Shown here piece after piece: positions 18,312 to 25,716 of a stretch of 64,000 bases of DNA. The DNA lies in contig UQHQ01000005.1 in assembly GCA_900540945.1 (NCBI GenBank), positions 41,318 to 105,317 on the forward strand, given 5' to 3'. The translations under genes were made by a program, and so were the position numbers. The DNA comes from an uncultured Collinsella sp. Lineage in GTDB: Bacteria > Actinomycetota > Coriobacteriia > Coriobacteriales > Coriobacteriaceae. Below the pieces are notes generated by a model. It saw only the letters and a list, made by a program, of their open reading frames with translations. It did not search any database and had not been told where the DNA came from. Every line of letters starts with the position of its first letter. Position 1 is the first letter of the stretch.

Positions 18312-18388
18312 TGGTGCGGCGTATAGGATTCGAACCTATGACGTTCTGATTCGTAGTCAGACCCTCTATCCAGCTGAGGTAACGCCGC
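18312..18388 (-). tRNA. tRNA-Arg (anticodon ACG), copy 2
   Basis: Identical in all 77 bases to the copy at 17887-17963. Confidence 0.96.
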
Positions 18389-18468
18389 AACGCACGGATT
18401 ATTATGCACGCGAGCCCCCGATGGGTCAAGCGACAATTTGAAAAAATTTTACGGAGTGGTGATTAGGC

Positions 18469-18540
18469 TGTTCACACCCCGACCGAGGTTCGAATCCATG
18501 CATGGTTTCCAAAAAAGAAAAGCCCCCGTTGCCGGAGGCT
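18469..18540. repeat. Inverted T-arm and terminator beside tRNA-Arg copy 3
   Basis: CCCCGACCGAGG then GGTTCGAATCC at 18487-18497 on plus, then the GCAA-looped tRNA terminator (about 18514-18542). The GC-rich hairpins and the tRNA 3' stub are absent, so only the right end of the unit is present. Confidence 0.7.
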
Positions 18541-18551
18541 TCAAGTTCGAT

Positions 18552-18628
18552 TGGTGCGGCGTATAGGATTCGAACCTATGACGTTCTGATTCGTAGTCAG
18601 ACCCTCTATCCAGCTGAGGTAACGCCGC
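18552..18628 (-). tRNA. tRNA-Arg (anticodon ACG), copy 3
   Basis: Identical in all 77 bases to copies 1 and 2; most upstream of the three in transcription direction. Confidence 0.96.
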
Positions 18629-18702
18629 AGCGCAAGTCATATAAAACCACTTTAGTTAGTTGGAGTCAAGCACAATCTCAAACTTTTTTGAGAATATGTT
18701 CC

Positions 18703-19080
18703 TTACGCAGCTCCGCATGCGCCAGCGTCCCCCATGCGATCAATCGGTTTTTCAACCACATCGAACCCGGCACCGAGCTCCCTCAAAAGCGAGCGCACCC
18801 GCTGGGCACAGTCATAATCGGCAAACGAGATGCTCAGCATGCGCGCGACCTGGTTAGAAGTCCCAACTCCATAGAACCGCTCAAGCGTCACAAGCCCCTC
18901 GTGCGTCACAAAAGTCTCGACTACATGCGACGACTCCTCAAAACACCATTGGGTCAACGGGCCCTCGCTCGTCTGCCGCACCACCAAACCACCCACACCC
19001 GATGGCTCACACGTAACTAGTAAGTGCTCCCCACCTTCATCGCTCTCAAACAAAACTACCCGCTCATCAAACAGCTCCAT
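18703..19080 (-). CDS. Small conserved-looking hypothetical protein
   Basis: 125 residues, ATG at 19080 with a strong GAGGAAGGGG ribosome site 6 bases upstream, and no competing frame. Not recognised. It has an alternating strand/helix pattern (VVLFESDEGGEHLLVTC, then VETFVTHEGLVTLERFYG, then YDCAQRVRSLLRELG), no signal peptide and no membrane helix. Encoded downstream of serS after that gene's terminator, so probably a separate unit. Confidence 0.7.
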   Translation of the reverse strand: MELFDERVVLFESDEGGEHLLVTCEPSGVGGLVVRQTSEGPLTQWCFEESSHVVETFVTHEGLVTLERFYGVGTSNQVARMLSISFADYDCAQRVRSLLRELGAGFDVVEKPIDRMGDAGACGAA

Positions 19081-19201
19081 CGCATCCCCTTCCTCTCGCT
19101 TCTATTTAACATAAGCATAGCAGGTAGATGGCTGTATACAGAACGTTTGTTCGTGTGTTTTCTATTGAGCTGTCCGCACGATATGGTATAGCTCCGCACA
19201 C

Positions 19202-19231
19202 AAAAAGGGCGCCCCAGAAAGGAGCGCCCTT
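19202..19231 (-). terminator. Intrinsic terminator of serS
   Basis: Stem AAGGGCGC/GCGCCCTT followed on the minus strand by TTTTTG, starting 23 bases after the serS stop. Confidence 0.8.
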
Positions 19232-19253
19232 GCAAATCGCTTATGTAGGCAAC

Positions 19254-20537
19254 CTACGCGACCGGCTCGATCTTCTCGAGGCCGCCCATGTAAGGACGAA
19301 GAACCTCGGGAATCGTGATGGTGCCGTCGGCGTTCTGGTAGTTCTCCAGGATGGCGGCCATGGTGCGGCCAGCCGGCAGGCCGGAACCGTTGAGGGTGTG
19401 CAGGTAGCGCGAGCCCTTGAAGTTCTCGGGGTCGCGATACTTGATGTTAGCGCGACGGGCCTGGAAGTCGCCGCAGTTGGAGCAGGAGCTGATCTCCTTG
19501 TAGGCGTTGTAGCTCGGCAGCCAGACCTCGATGTCGTAGGTCTGACGGGCAGAGAAGCCCAGGTCGCCGGTGCACAGGCTAATCACGCGATACGGAAGGC
19601 CCAGCTGCTGCAGCAGGTACTCGGCCTCGGCGGTCATGCTCTCGAGCTCCTCGTCGGACTCCTCCGGCTTGGCAAACTTGACCATCTCGACCTTGTCGAA
19701 CTCGTGCTGGCGAATGATGCCGCGAGTGTCGCGACCAGCGGAGCCGGCCTCCTCGCGGAAGCAGGGGGTGAAGGCGGTGTAGCGGCGCGGCAGGGTATCA
19801 GCATCGAGAACCTCGCCGGCGTGCAGGTTGGTAAGCACGACCTCGGCGGTGGGGATCAGGAAGTTGTCGCCCGAGACGTGATAGGCGTCGTCCTCGAACT
19901 TGGGCAGCTGACCCGTGCCAAACATGGTCTGACGCTTGACGACGATGGGCGGCCACCACTCCTTAAAGCCACGGCTGGTGTGCGTGTCAAGGAAGAAGTT
20001 GATGAGGGCGCGCTCAAGACGGGCGCCGGCGCCACCGAGAACGGTAAAGCGGCTACCGGAGAGCTTGTTGCCGCGCTCGAAATCGAGGATGTCGAGGTCG
20101 GTGCCCAGGTCCCAGTGCGGCTTAAAGTCGAAGTCGAACTCGCGCGGGGTGCCCCAACGACGGCGCTCGATGTTCTCGTCCTCGTCCTTGCCGTACGGCG
20201 TGGCCTCGCAAGGGATGTTGGGAAGGTGAGCCATAAAGTCGTACTGCTCCTGCTCGAGAGCGGTGCGGCGCTCGGCCAGACCGTCAATCTTCTCGTTGAC
20301 GGCGCGCACGGCCTCCTTGGCGGCCTCGGCCTCGTCCTTCTTGCCCTCCTTCATCAGGGCGCCGATCTTCTTGGACTCGGCATTACGCGTGGCCTGGAGC
20401 TCCTCGACCTCGGTGATGACGGCACGGCGCTCGTCGTCGAGCTCGAAGAACTTCTCTCGGTCCCAAGACGTCTGGCGGTTGGCCATGGCGGTATCGATGG
20501 CATCGGGGTTCTCGCGAACAAACTTGATATCAAGCAT
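19254..20537 (-). CDS. serS: Seryl-tRNA synthetase
   Basis: 427 residues from the ATG at 20537, chosen because GGAGG lies 5 bases upstream; the ATG at 20564 adds nine residues foreign to the family. N-terminal antiparallel coiled-coil arm (about 30-100) for the long variable arm of tRNA-Ser, then a class II catalytic core with motif 2 (TPCFREEAGSAGRDTRGI) and motif 3 (NGSGLPAGRTMAAILENYQ). Charges tRNA-Ser with serine. No T-box is visible in its short leader. Confidence 0.97.
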   Translation of the reverse strand: MLDIKFVRENPDAIDTAMANRQTSWDREKFFELDDERRAVITEVEELQATRNAESKKIGALMKEGKKDEAEAAKEAVRAVNEKIDGLAERRTALEQEQYDFMAHLPNIPCEATPYGKDEDENIERRRWGTPREFDFDFKPHWDLGTDLDILDFERGNKLSGSRFTVLGGAGARLERALINFFLDTHTSRGFKEWWPPIVVKRQTMFGTGQLPKFEDDAYHVSGDNFLIPTAEVVLTNLHAGEVLDADTLPRRYTAFTPCFREEAGSAGRDTRGIIRQHEFDKVEMVKFAKPEESDEELESMTAEAEYLLQQLGLPYRVISLCTGDLGFSARQTYDIEVWLPSYNAYKEISSCSNCGDFQARRANIKYRDPENFKGSRYLHTLNGSGLPAGRTMAAILENYQNADGTITIPEVLRPYMGGLEKIEPVA

Positions 20538-20648
20538 TAGATCCTCCGGCGATATACATTCCATTTAGGTTGCAACCTTGTACATGTATGGGCAAGTATA
20601 TACTTATGAGCGTTTACGACCCAACCCAACTACGCAAGAAGGCACCCA

Positions 20649-20822
20649 ATGGACGCAGTTTTTTCCTTTTTGTTTGGCACCCGCACCGGTTTTGCCATCC
20701 TTTTCGCCGGCGGCATCCTACTGTTTGCGATTCTTGCCTTTGTAATGGAGAAGCGCACCCATAAGATGTATGTCGACCGCGGCCCCAAGGACGAGGACGA
20801 TCAAGACAGCTTCTGGGACTAA
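20649..20822 (+). CDS. 57-residue single-pass membrane protein
   Basis: ATG at 20649 with AAGAAGG 6 bases upstream. Sequence pattern: short polar start, one long hydrophobic helix (about 13-35), then a charged tail with KRTHKMYVDRGPKDEDDQD and FWD at the end. Divergent from serS and ended by the 20875 hairpin. Function unknown; orphan small membrane proteins of this form often bind a larger membrane partner, but nothing here names it. A TATACT at 20599-20604 could be its -10. Confidence 0.7.
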   Translation: MDAVFSFLFGTRTGFAILFAGGILLFAILAFVMEKRTHKMYVDRGPKDEDDQDSFWD

Positions 20823-20978
20823 CCTGCCAAAAAGGGACTGGTTTATTTTGGTCGGTTTTATCTGGGCAAACGCAAGCGCCTCGCAACTGGAATTGAGCCA
20901 GTTGCGAGGCGCTTTTTGCTATAGAGATAAAACCGCAGGAAAACCTGCCAAAATAAACCTGTCCCTAAATGGCAGGTT
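20821..20978. repeat. 158-base imperfect palindrome between convergent genes
   Basis: Outer arms of 31 bases (20821-20851 and 20948-20978) match at 28 positions when inverted and carry the words GGGAC-GGTTTATTTTGG. A second inner pair CGGTTTTATCT/AGATAAAACCG flanks the central terminator hairpin. It starts inside the stop codon of the 57-residue gene and ends one base before the proC stop. Looks like a REP-type element. Confidence 0.75.
20875..20917. terminator. Bidirectional terminator
   Basis: Perfect 16-base stem AGCGCCTCGCAACTGG and its complement, 7-base loop, followed by TTTTTGC on plus; serves the small membrane protein gene and probably proC from the other side. Confidence 0.85.
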
Positions 20979-21749
20979 TTACTGGAGGGTGGCGTCGATG
21001 GCCTTGACCAGGGCGCTGCGCATGCCGGCGTCCTCGAGCGCGACGACGCCCTTGATGGTGGCGCCACCGGGTGAGCATACGGCATCCTTCATCGCCGCAG
21101 GATGCTGGCCAGTCGCAAGCTGTAGCTTTGCCGTGCCCAGCACCATCTGGCTCACAATGCGATAGGCATCGGCGCGCGGGATACCGTGCTTGACGGCCGC
21201 GTCGCCCAAGGCCTCAATCGCCATGGCGACAAATGCCGGTGCGCAACCGCCCACGGTACCGCCCACAAACAGCAGACTCGAATCGAGCTCGACGACGGTG
21301 CCAAGCTTTCCGAGCAGACCGAGCACCGTGGCACGCTGCTCATCGCTAAGCGTGGAAGCCTTCTCGCAGGCGATAACGCCCTCGCCCACCGAAACCGGTG
21401 TGTTGGGCACCGTCGAGATGTGTGCGACACCCGGCAGGACCTGCTCCCACTTGGCGCTATCCCAGGTCCAGGCGACCGAAAGGACAACCTTGTCGGCAAG
21501 GGTTTCTTTGAGCGGAGCGAAGACCTTCTCAATCATGTATGGCTTGACCGCAGCAACCACGATATCGGATGCGGCGACAACCTCCGCCGCATCACGACAG
21601 GCAACCATCCCACGTGCCTCACAACGCTCGACCAAGGCGTCGTAGTGGCCCGCGCAGGCGCACATATCGCTCGCAGCCACACCGGCGGCGATCCAGCCAT
21701 CGGCCATAGCGCTCGCCATATTGCCAAAACCGACAAATCCGATCTTCAT
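20979..21749 (-). CDS. proC: Pyrroline-5-carboxylate reductase
   Basis: 256 residues. N-terminal dinucleotide fold IGFVGFGNMASAMADGW (3-19), AVKPYMIEKVF, and the C-terminal dimer/active-site motif with SPGGATIKGVVALEDAGMRSALVKA. Last step of proline synthesis: NAD(P)H reduction of pyrroline-5-carboxylate. The substrate-site stretch (DAVCSPGGAT) is complete. Follows rlmH after 73 bases on the same strand. Confidence 0.96.
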   Translation of the reverse strand: MKIGFVGFGNMASAMADGWIAAGVAASDMCACAGHYDALVERCEARGMVACRDAAEVVAASDIVVAAVKPYMIEKVFAPLKETLADKVVLSVAWTWDSAKWEQVLPGVAHISTVPNTPVSVGEGVIACEKASTLSDEQRATVLGLLGKLGTVVELDSSLLFVGGTVGGCAPAFVAMAIEALGDAAVKHGIPRADAYRIVSQMVLGTAKLQLATGQHPAAMKDAVCSPGGATIKGVVALEDAGMRSALVKAIDATLQ

Positions 21750-21822
21750 ATCTCATAGTCCTCTCAGACACGCTCTTCAAAACGAAGGCTATTGTCCCAC
21801 GGCATTGTTTCGTATTGCCGAC

Positions 21823-22293
21823 CTATTTGTGATACGGCTCGCCACGGCTGATCTTGCAGGCGCGGTAGATTTGCTCCAGCAGCACCACGCGCGCCAAGTT
21901 GTGCGGCAAGGTAATACGTCCAAAGCTGAGCATCTCGTCGGCTCGTGTGCGCACGTCATCGCTCACGCCGTCCGATCCACCAATCACAAAGGCGATGTCG
22001 CTGTTACCACGCAGCATAAGATCGTCGAGCCGCGCCGAAAGCTCCTCGCTCGAGCGCTCTTTGCCCTCAATGGCAAGCAGGATCACATGCGCTCGAGGCG
22101 GCAGGGCTGCGAGAATCGCCGCACCCTCCTTGTCGCGTGCGGCATCCACGCCGCCCGCCTTAGCCGGGTCGATATCGGCCACCTCGCGGATATCCACCTT
22201 GGCATAGGCACCTAGGCGCTTGGTGTACTCAGCGCACGCGTCCTTCCAAAAGCGCTCCTTGAGCTTACCGACGCAAACGACGGTGTATTTCAC
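21823..22293 (-). CDS. rlmH: 23S rRNA (pseudouridine-1915-N3)-methyltransferase RlmH
   Basis: 156 residues, family length. VGKLKERFWKDACAEY at the N-terminus, LLAIEGKERSSEELS, FVIGGSDGVSDDV (SAM-binding trefoil-knot loop) and the C-terminal LPHNLARVVLLEQIYRACKISRGEPYHK ending are all diagnostic. Dimeric SPOUT enzyme acting on the 70S ribosome at helix 69. Starts 6 bases after the SPFH gene. Confidence 0.97.
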   Translation of the reverse strand: MKYTVVCVGKLKERFWKDACAEYTKRLGAYAKVDIREVADIDPAKAGGVDAARDKEGAAILAALPPRAHVILLAIEGKERSSEELSARLDDLMLRGNSDIAFVIGGSDGVSDDVRTRADEMLSFGRITLPHNLARVVLLEQIYRACKISRGEPYHK

Positions 22294-22299
22294 GCGCGT

Positions 22300-23238
22300 C
22301 TACTCCTTCGAATCGTTTTGAACTTTGCTGGCGGTCAGCATCTGCTCGAACATCGAGGCCGACTGCGAGAAATCGCTCGGCAGTACGACCGTCGATGTTT
22401 TACCCGTGCGAGCGAACTCTGTCATCATCTCGGACCACTGCGTAAACATGAACAGCTGGTTGGCCTCGTCGTTACCGACACCCGTCTCCTGGATGATCTC
22501 GAGCGAATCCTTGATGCCCAGCGCGATGGCCTTGCGCTGGTTGGCGATGCCTTCGCCCGCCTTTTCCATCGCCTCGGCCTCGGCGGTCGCCTCGGTGACG
22601 CGCTTGATGCGGTCGGCCTCGGCGAGCTCCTGCGCAGCAGCGCGCTTTCGCTGGGCAGCATTGATGTCGTTCATGGAGTTCTCGACCTCGGTCGGCAGCG
22701 CGATCTTGGTGATGAGTGTCGACACGAGGGTAAAGCCGTAGGCAGCCATCTGCTCGGACACGGTGGCATTAACGTCCTTGGCGATGTCATCCTTCTTGGC
22801 AAAGACCTCATCGAGCGTATAGACAGGGATGGAAGAGCGCAGGGCGTCGGTGATGAAATCACGCATCTGGTCGACGGGCTCCTGCAGCATGTAGTAGCTC
22901 TTGTAGATGCCCGAATCTGCCGGGCCGGCGCCCATGTCATAGCTCACGTGGTACTGAGCAGAGACCTCAAGGCCGATGGTCACGTTGTCCTGGGTCTTAA
23001 CGTCGATGCCAAAACCGTTTTTCATGGTGCGCAGACTCACCGTGGCGGCCTTGCGGTCGATCACGGGCACCTTCATGTGGAAGCCCGCGTTGACGATGCG
23101 GTTAAACTTGCCCAGACGCTCGATGATCACGGCATGCTGCTGTTCAACGACATAGCAGGCGTTGGGGAGCAGCAGCAACAAAATGATGATGGGAAGTAGA
23201 AAGCTCGTAAGAGCAGCGATAATACCGGACAACAGCAT
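22300..23238 (-). CDS. SPFH/band-7 domain membrane protein
   Basis: 312 residues from ATG 23238 (GAGGAGAG upstream); an ATG at 23259 is less likely. One N-terminal membrane helix (about 3-26), then a stomatin-like SPFH domain (VVEQQHAVIIERLGKFNRIVNAGFHMKVPVIDR), then an alanine/glutamate-rich coiled coil (AAQRKRAAAQELAEADRIKR) and a variable tail. Such proteins form ring scaffolds that hold membrane proteases or organise membrane domains. No NfeD partner lies beside it. Confidence 0.92.
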   Translation of the reverse strand: MLLSGIIAALTSFLLPIIILLLLLPNACYVVEQQHAVIIERLGKFNRIVNAGFHMKVPVIDRKAATVSLRTMKNGFGIDVKTQDNVTIGLEVSAQYHVSYDMGAGPADSGIYKSYYMLQEPVDQMRDFITDALRSSIPVYTLDEVFAKKDDIAKDVNATVSEQMAAYGFTLVSTLITKIALPTEVENSMNDINAAQRKRAAAQELAEADRIKRVTEATAEAEAMEKAGEGIANQRKAIALGIKDSLEIIQETGVGNDEANQLFMFTQWSEMMTEFARTGKTSTVVLPSDFSQSASMFEQMLTASKVQNDSKE

Positions 23239-23320
23239 GGTCTCTCCTCTGATAGGCACACGTTGGCACTAGGATACCCATCTCAGACCCTCACACGATC
23301 CCGACGAGAGGAGCCGTGGA

Positions 23321-23529
23321 CAAAAAAGTCCAAATATGAGTACTGCTACCAGTTTAGTAACAGCGTTTTAAAGACCAAAACGCACTGTTGGACCAAGATT
23401 CCTTTCAAATTGACTCAGTTCAGCTCAAGGCAGTGTTAAGTTAGCAAACATTTGTTGCGTAAATAGTGCAATGATCACCTTTGAAAATGTGATTCATTTA
23501 GTGACAGTACTCATATTTGACATTTTTTG
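23321..23529. mobile_element. Candidate MITE: 209-base AT-rich element with 25-base terminal inverted repeats
   Basis: Ends CAAAAAAGTC...GAGTACTG and the inverted counterpart match at 22 of 25 positions (23321-23345 and 23505-23529). The interior is non-coding and markedly AT-rich against the local background. No target duplication is obvious. It could alternatively be a large regulatory hairpin. Confidence 0.55.
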
Positions 23530-23578
23530 CCCCACAGGAAGCTTCGCTATACGAGGACCCTATGTCACATCTGTCAAT

Positions 23579-23657
23579 TCGCCTGCCAGCGGACTCGCCA
23601 GCTCGCTAAAAACGCTCCGCGTTTTCTTTGCGCTCGCTCCTTCACAGGTTCAAGTCC
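23579..23657. repeat. tRNA-Leu-linked hairpin element with inverted T-arm
   Basis: CGCCTGCCAGCGGACTCGCC, then AAAAACGC-TCC-GCGTTTTC, then GGTTCAAGTCC (23647-23657). It matches the right two thirds of the Arg-linked units but carries the Leu-type T-loop GGTTCAAGTCC, the same variant as the adjacent tRNA-Leu. No upstream stub of tRNA-Leu is present. Confidence 0.75.
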
Positions 23658-23673
23658 CCGTGATGGGCCCATA

Positions 23674-23700
23674 ACAAAAAAGCTCCCATTGCTGGGAGCT
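23674..23700 (-). terminator. Terminator of tRNA-Leu
   Basis: Stem AGCTCCCA/TGGGAGCT with GCAA loop, then TTTTTTG on the minus strand. Confidence 0.88.
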
Positions 23701-23711
23701 CTTTCAATCAA

Positions 23712-23798
23712 TGGTGCGGGCGAAAGGACTTGAACCTTCATGGGGTTGCCCCCATACGGACCTGAACCGTACGCGTCTGCCAATTCCGCCACGCCCGC
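23712..23798 (-). tRNA. tRNA-Leu (anticodon CAG)
   Basis: 87 bases with CCA. Acceptor GCGGGCG/CGCCCGC, discriminator A, anticodon loop TTCAGGT on stem TACGG/CCGTA, long variable arm, T-loop TTCAAGT. Reads CUG. Confidence 0.95.
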
Positions 23799-23841
23799 GT
23801 GCAGGAATTAGAATAACGGAGCGCTACCGCGAACGCAAGAA

Positions 23842-24759
23842 CTATTTTTGAAAAAGTTTGCAGGCATTTTCCCAAGCTGCTCGCGCGATTGCCTCAGCAT
23901 CCTCGCCGGTACGATCGACACGGTCGTTGACCAGCGTGTTTGCCGTGATAGAAATCATTGCCGGCTCGCACTCAAGACCACGAATGGGCTCCGGTGCCAT
24001 ATACGGGCAATCCGTCTCGAACAAAATGCGATCGAGCGGGGTCGCCGCAAATGCCTCGCGCACGTCGTCGTTGCGCTTAAAGGTGGCCGCGCCGCCATAG
24101 GCGATATAGCAGCCCAAACCCACAAAGCGCTCCATCGTAGCTCGATCCTCGCCAAAGCAGTGCAGCACGCAACCGGCCTGAGGCACGCCTACCTCGCGCA
24201 GCACGTTGTACGCATCAACGTGCGAAGTGCGCTCCCCATCCGAGTCCTCGTGCCGCAGGTGCAGCTCCACCGGCACATTGCGGCGCACGGCAACTTCGAG
24301 CTGACGCGCCATGCAATCAATCTGCACACTGTGGGGCGCCGGCGCGATGTCGTCGTCGTAATCCATGTGATAGTCCAGACCGATCTCGCCGATGCCAACG
24401 CACAAAGGGTCATCAAGCGCAGCAACAACCTGTGCGTGAATGTCGTCGGTATAATCCGGCGCGCCATAGGGGTGAACGCCAACGAGATACTTGATCTGCG
24501 GAATATCCCGCATCGGCAGAATTTCGCGCACGAGCCAGTCGCTATAGTCCGTCACGCTGCGCTTGTCGGCGATGGGGTCGAGCATCGTCACCAACAGATC
24601 GACGCCCGCGGCTTTGGCGCGCACGAGCGTTTCGGGCACTTCTTTGCCCCAAAACGAAAGCAGATGCGCATGCGTGTCGGCAAGCGGTGCCAAGGGCACG
24701 GGGCAGGCAACAGTCTTCTTTTTCTTGGTAAACGTCACGCGTTCGGCATTAAGCGTCAT
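23842..24759 (-). CDS. TatD family metal-dependent hydrolase
   Basis: 305 residues. DTHAHLLS (about 28-35) metal motif, GVHPYGA, GEIGLDYHMDYD, VELHLRHED, LHCFGED, and FETDCPYMAPEP give the complete TatD TIM-barrel set. Family members are divalent-metal 3'-5' exonucleases or deoxyribonucleases. The ATG overlaps the end of rsmA by 11 bases, so the two are translationally coupled, a common TatD-RsmA arrangement. Confidence 0.94.
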   Translation of the reverse strand: MTLNAERVTFTKKKKTVACPVPLAPLADTHAHLLSFWGKEVPETLVRAKAAGVDLLVTMLDPIADKRSVTDYSDWLVREILPMRDIPQIKYLVGVHPYGAPDYTDDIHAQVVAALDDPLCVGIGEIGLDYHMDYDDDIAPAPHSVQIDCMARQLEVAVRRNVPVELHLRHEDSDGERTSHVDAYNVLREVGVPQAGCVLHCFGEDRATMERFVGLGCYIAYGGAATFKRNDDVREAFAATPLDRILFETDCPYMAPEPIRGLECEPAMISITANTLVNDRVDRTGEDAEAIARAAWENACKLFQK

Positions 24760-25609
24760 GGATTAGCTCCTGGGCCAGGCGGACAAAGTCAGCAACATCA
24801 AGCGTCTCGGCGCGCGTGGTGGGTGAGATACCGCAAGCCTCAAAGGCGGCATCGAGCACGTCCTTGGCAAAGCCGTTGGCGCTCATGGAATTGCGGATGG
24901 TCTTGCGACGCTGAGCAAATGCGGCGTCAATCACGCGGGCCACAAACTCGCGATCGAGTCCTTCGGGCACCACGCCGTCAACACGGTCGATACGCACGAC
25001 GGCCGAGTCCACGTGCGGTGCCGGCATAAAGCAACGCGGCGGCACCTCAAAGCGACCCGTCACCTGCGCATACAGGCCGAGCTTTGCCGTATAGCCGCCA
25101 TAGGTCTTATTGCCCGGCACTGCGGCAATGCGATCGGCAACCTCCTTTTGAACCATGACGACGGCGCGCTTGAGCGCGGGCATCGTCTGGAAGAACTGCA
25201 GGATGATCGTCGCCGCCACGTTATAGGGCAGGTTCGCGACAAATACCGTCGGCTCACCGCCCGCAACCTGCTCAATCTGCTCCGGCGTCACCCTGAGCGC
25301 GTCGCCCATGATAAAGCGGAAGTTGGCGTAGTCAGCGGCATGGGCATCGAGCACCGGCTCGAGCTCGGGGTCGGCCTCGATCGACGTGACGCACGCCGCC
25401 TCCTGCAGCAGCGCAAGCGTGAGCGTACCAACGCCCGGACCGACCTCGAGCACGCGCTCATCGCCCGCAAGCTCGGAAAGCTCGCAAATGCGCTCAATTA
25501 CATGGTTGTCGATCAGGAAGTTCTGGCCCAGGCGATGCTTGGTCGCAAGGCCAAACTCCTCCAGCAGCTCCCTTGTTGCCGTGGGGTTTGCCAAAGGCGA
25601 AGTTGTCAT
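24749..25609 (-). CDS. rsmA: 16S rRNA (adenine1518-N6/adenine1519-N6)-dimethyltransferase RsmA
   Basis: 286 residues. GQNFLID, SAM motif VLEVGPGVGTLT (53-64), acidic GDAL, catalytic NLPYN (126-130), FMPAPHVDSAVVRI, and FAQRRKTIRNSM. Dimethylates two adenines of helix 45 late in small-subunit assembly; loss gives kasugamycin resistance. Upstream partner of tatD. Confidence 0.96.
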   Translation of the reverse strand: MTTSPLANPTATRELLEEFGLATKHRLGQNFLIDNHVIERICELSELAGDERVLEVGPGVGTLTLALLQEAACVTSIEADPELEPVLDAHAADYANFRFIMGDALRVTPEQIEQVAGGEPTVFVANLPYNVAATIILQFFQTMPALKRAVVMVQKEVADRIAAVPGNKTYGGYTAKLGLYAQVTGRFEVPPRCFMPAPHVDSAVVRIDRVDGVVPEGLDREFVARVIDAAFAQRRKTIRNSMSANGFAKDVLDAAFEACGISPTTRAETLDVADFVRLAQELIHDA

Positions 25610-25644
25610 AGTTGCCTCCTTAGCATGGTGGCGGCGTCTTGAAA

Positions 25645-25677
25645 CAAAAGGGCATGGACCGTTGCGGCCATGCCCTT
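25645..25677 (-). terminator. Intrinsic terminator after metG
   Basis: Stem AAGGGCATGG/CCATGCCCTT with TTTGTTT on the minus strand; separates metG from rsmA. Confidence 0.85.
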
Positions 25678-25716
25678 ACATCTAAACAGCAAATTGCCGA
25701 TATGGCGCGCGGCGGC

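Noticed and set aside
17658..18628. CRISPR array
   Set aside because: Repeats are few, long, structured and tied to tRNA genes, with no regular short spacers and no cas genes nearby.
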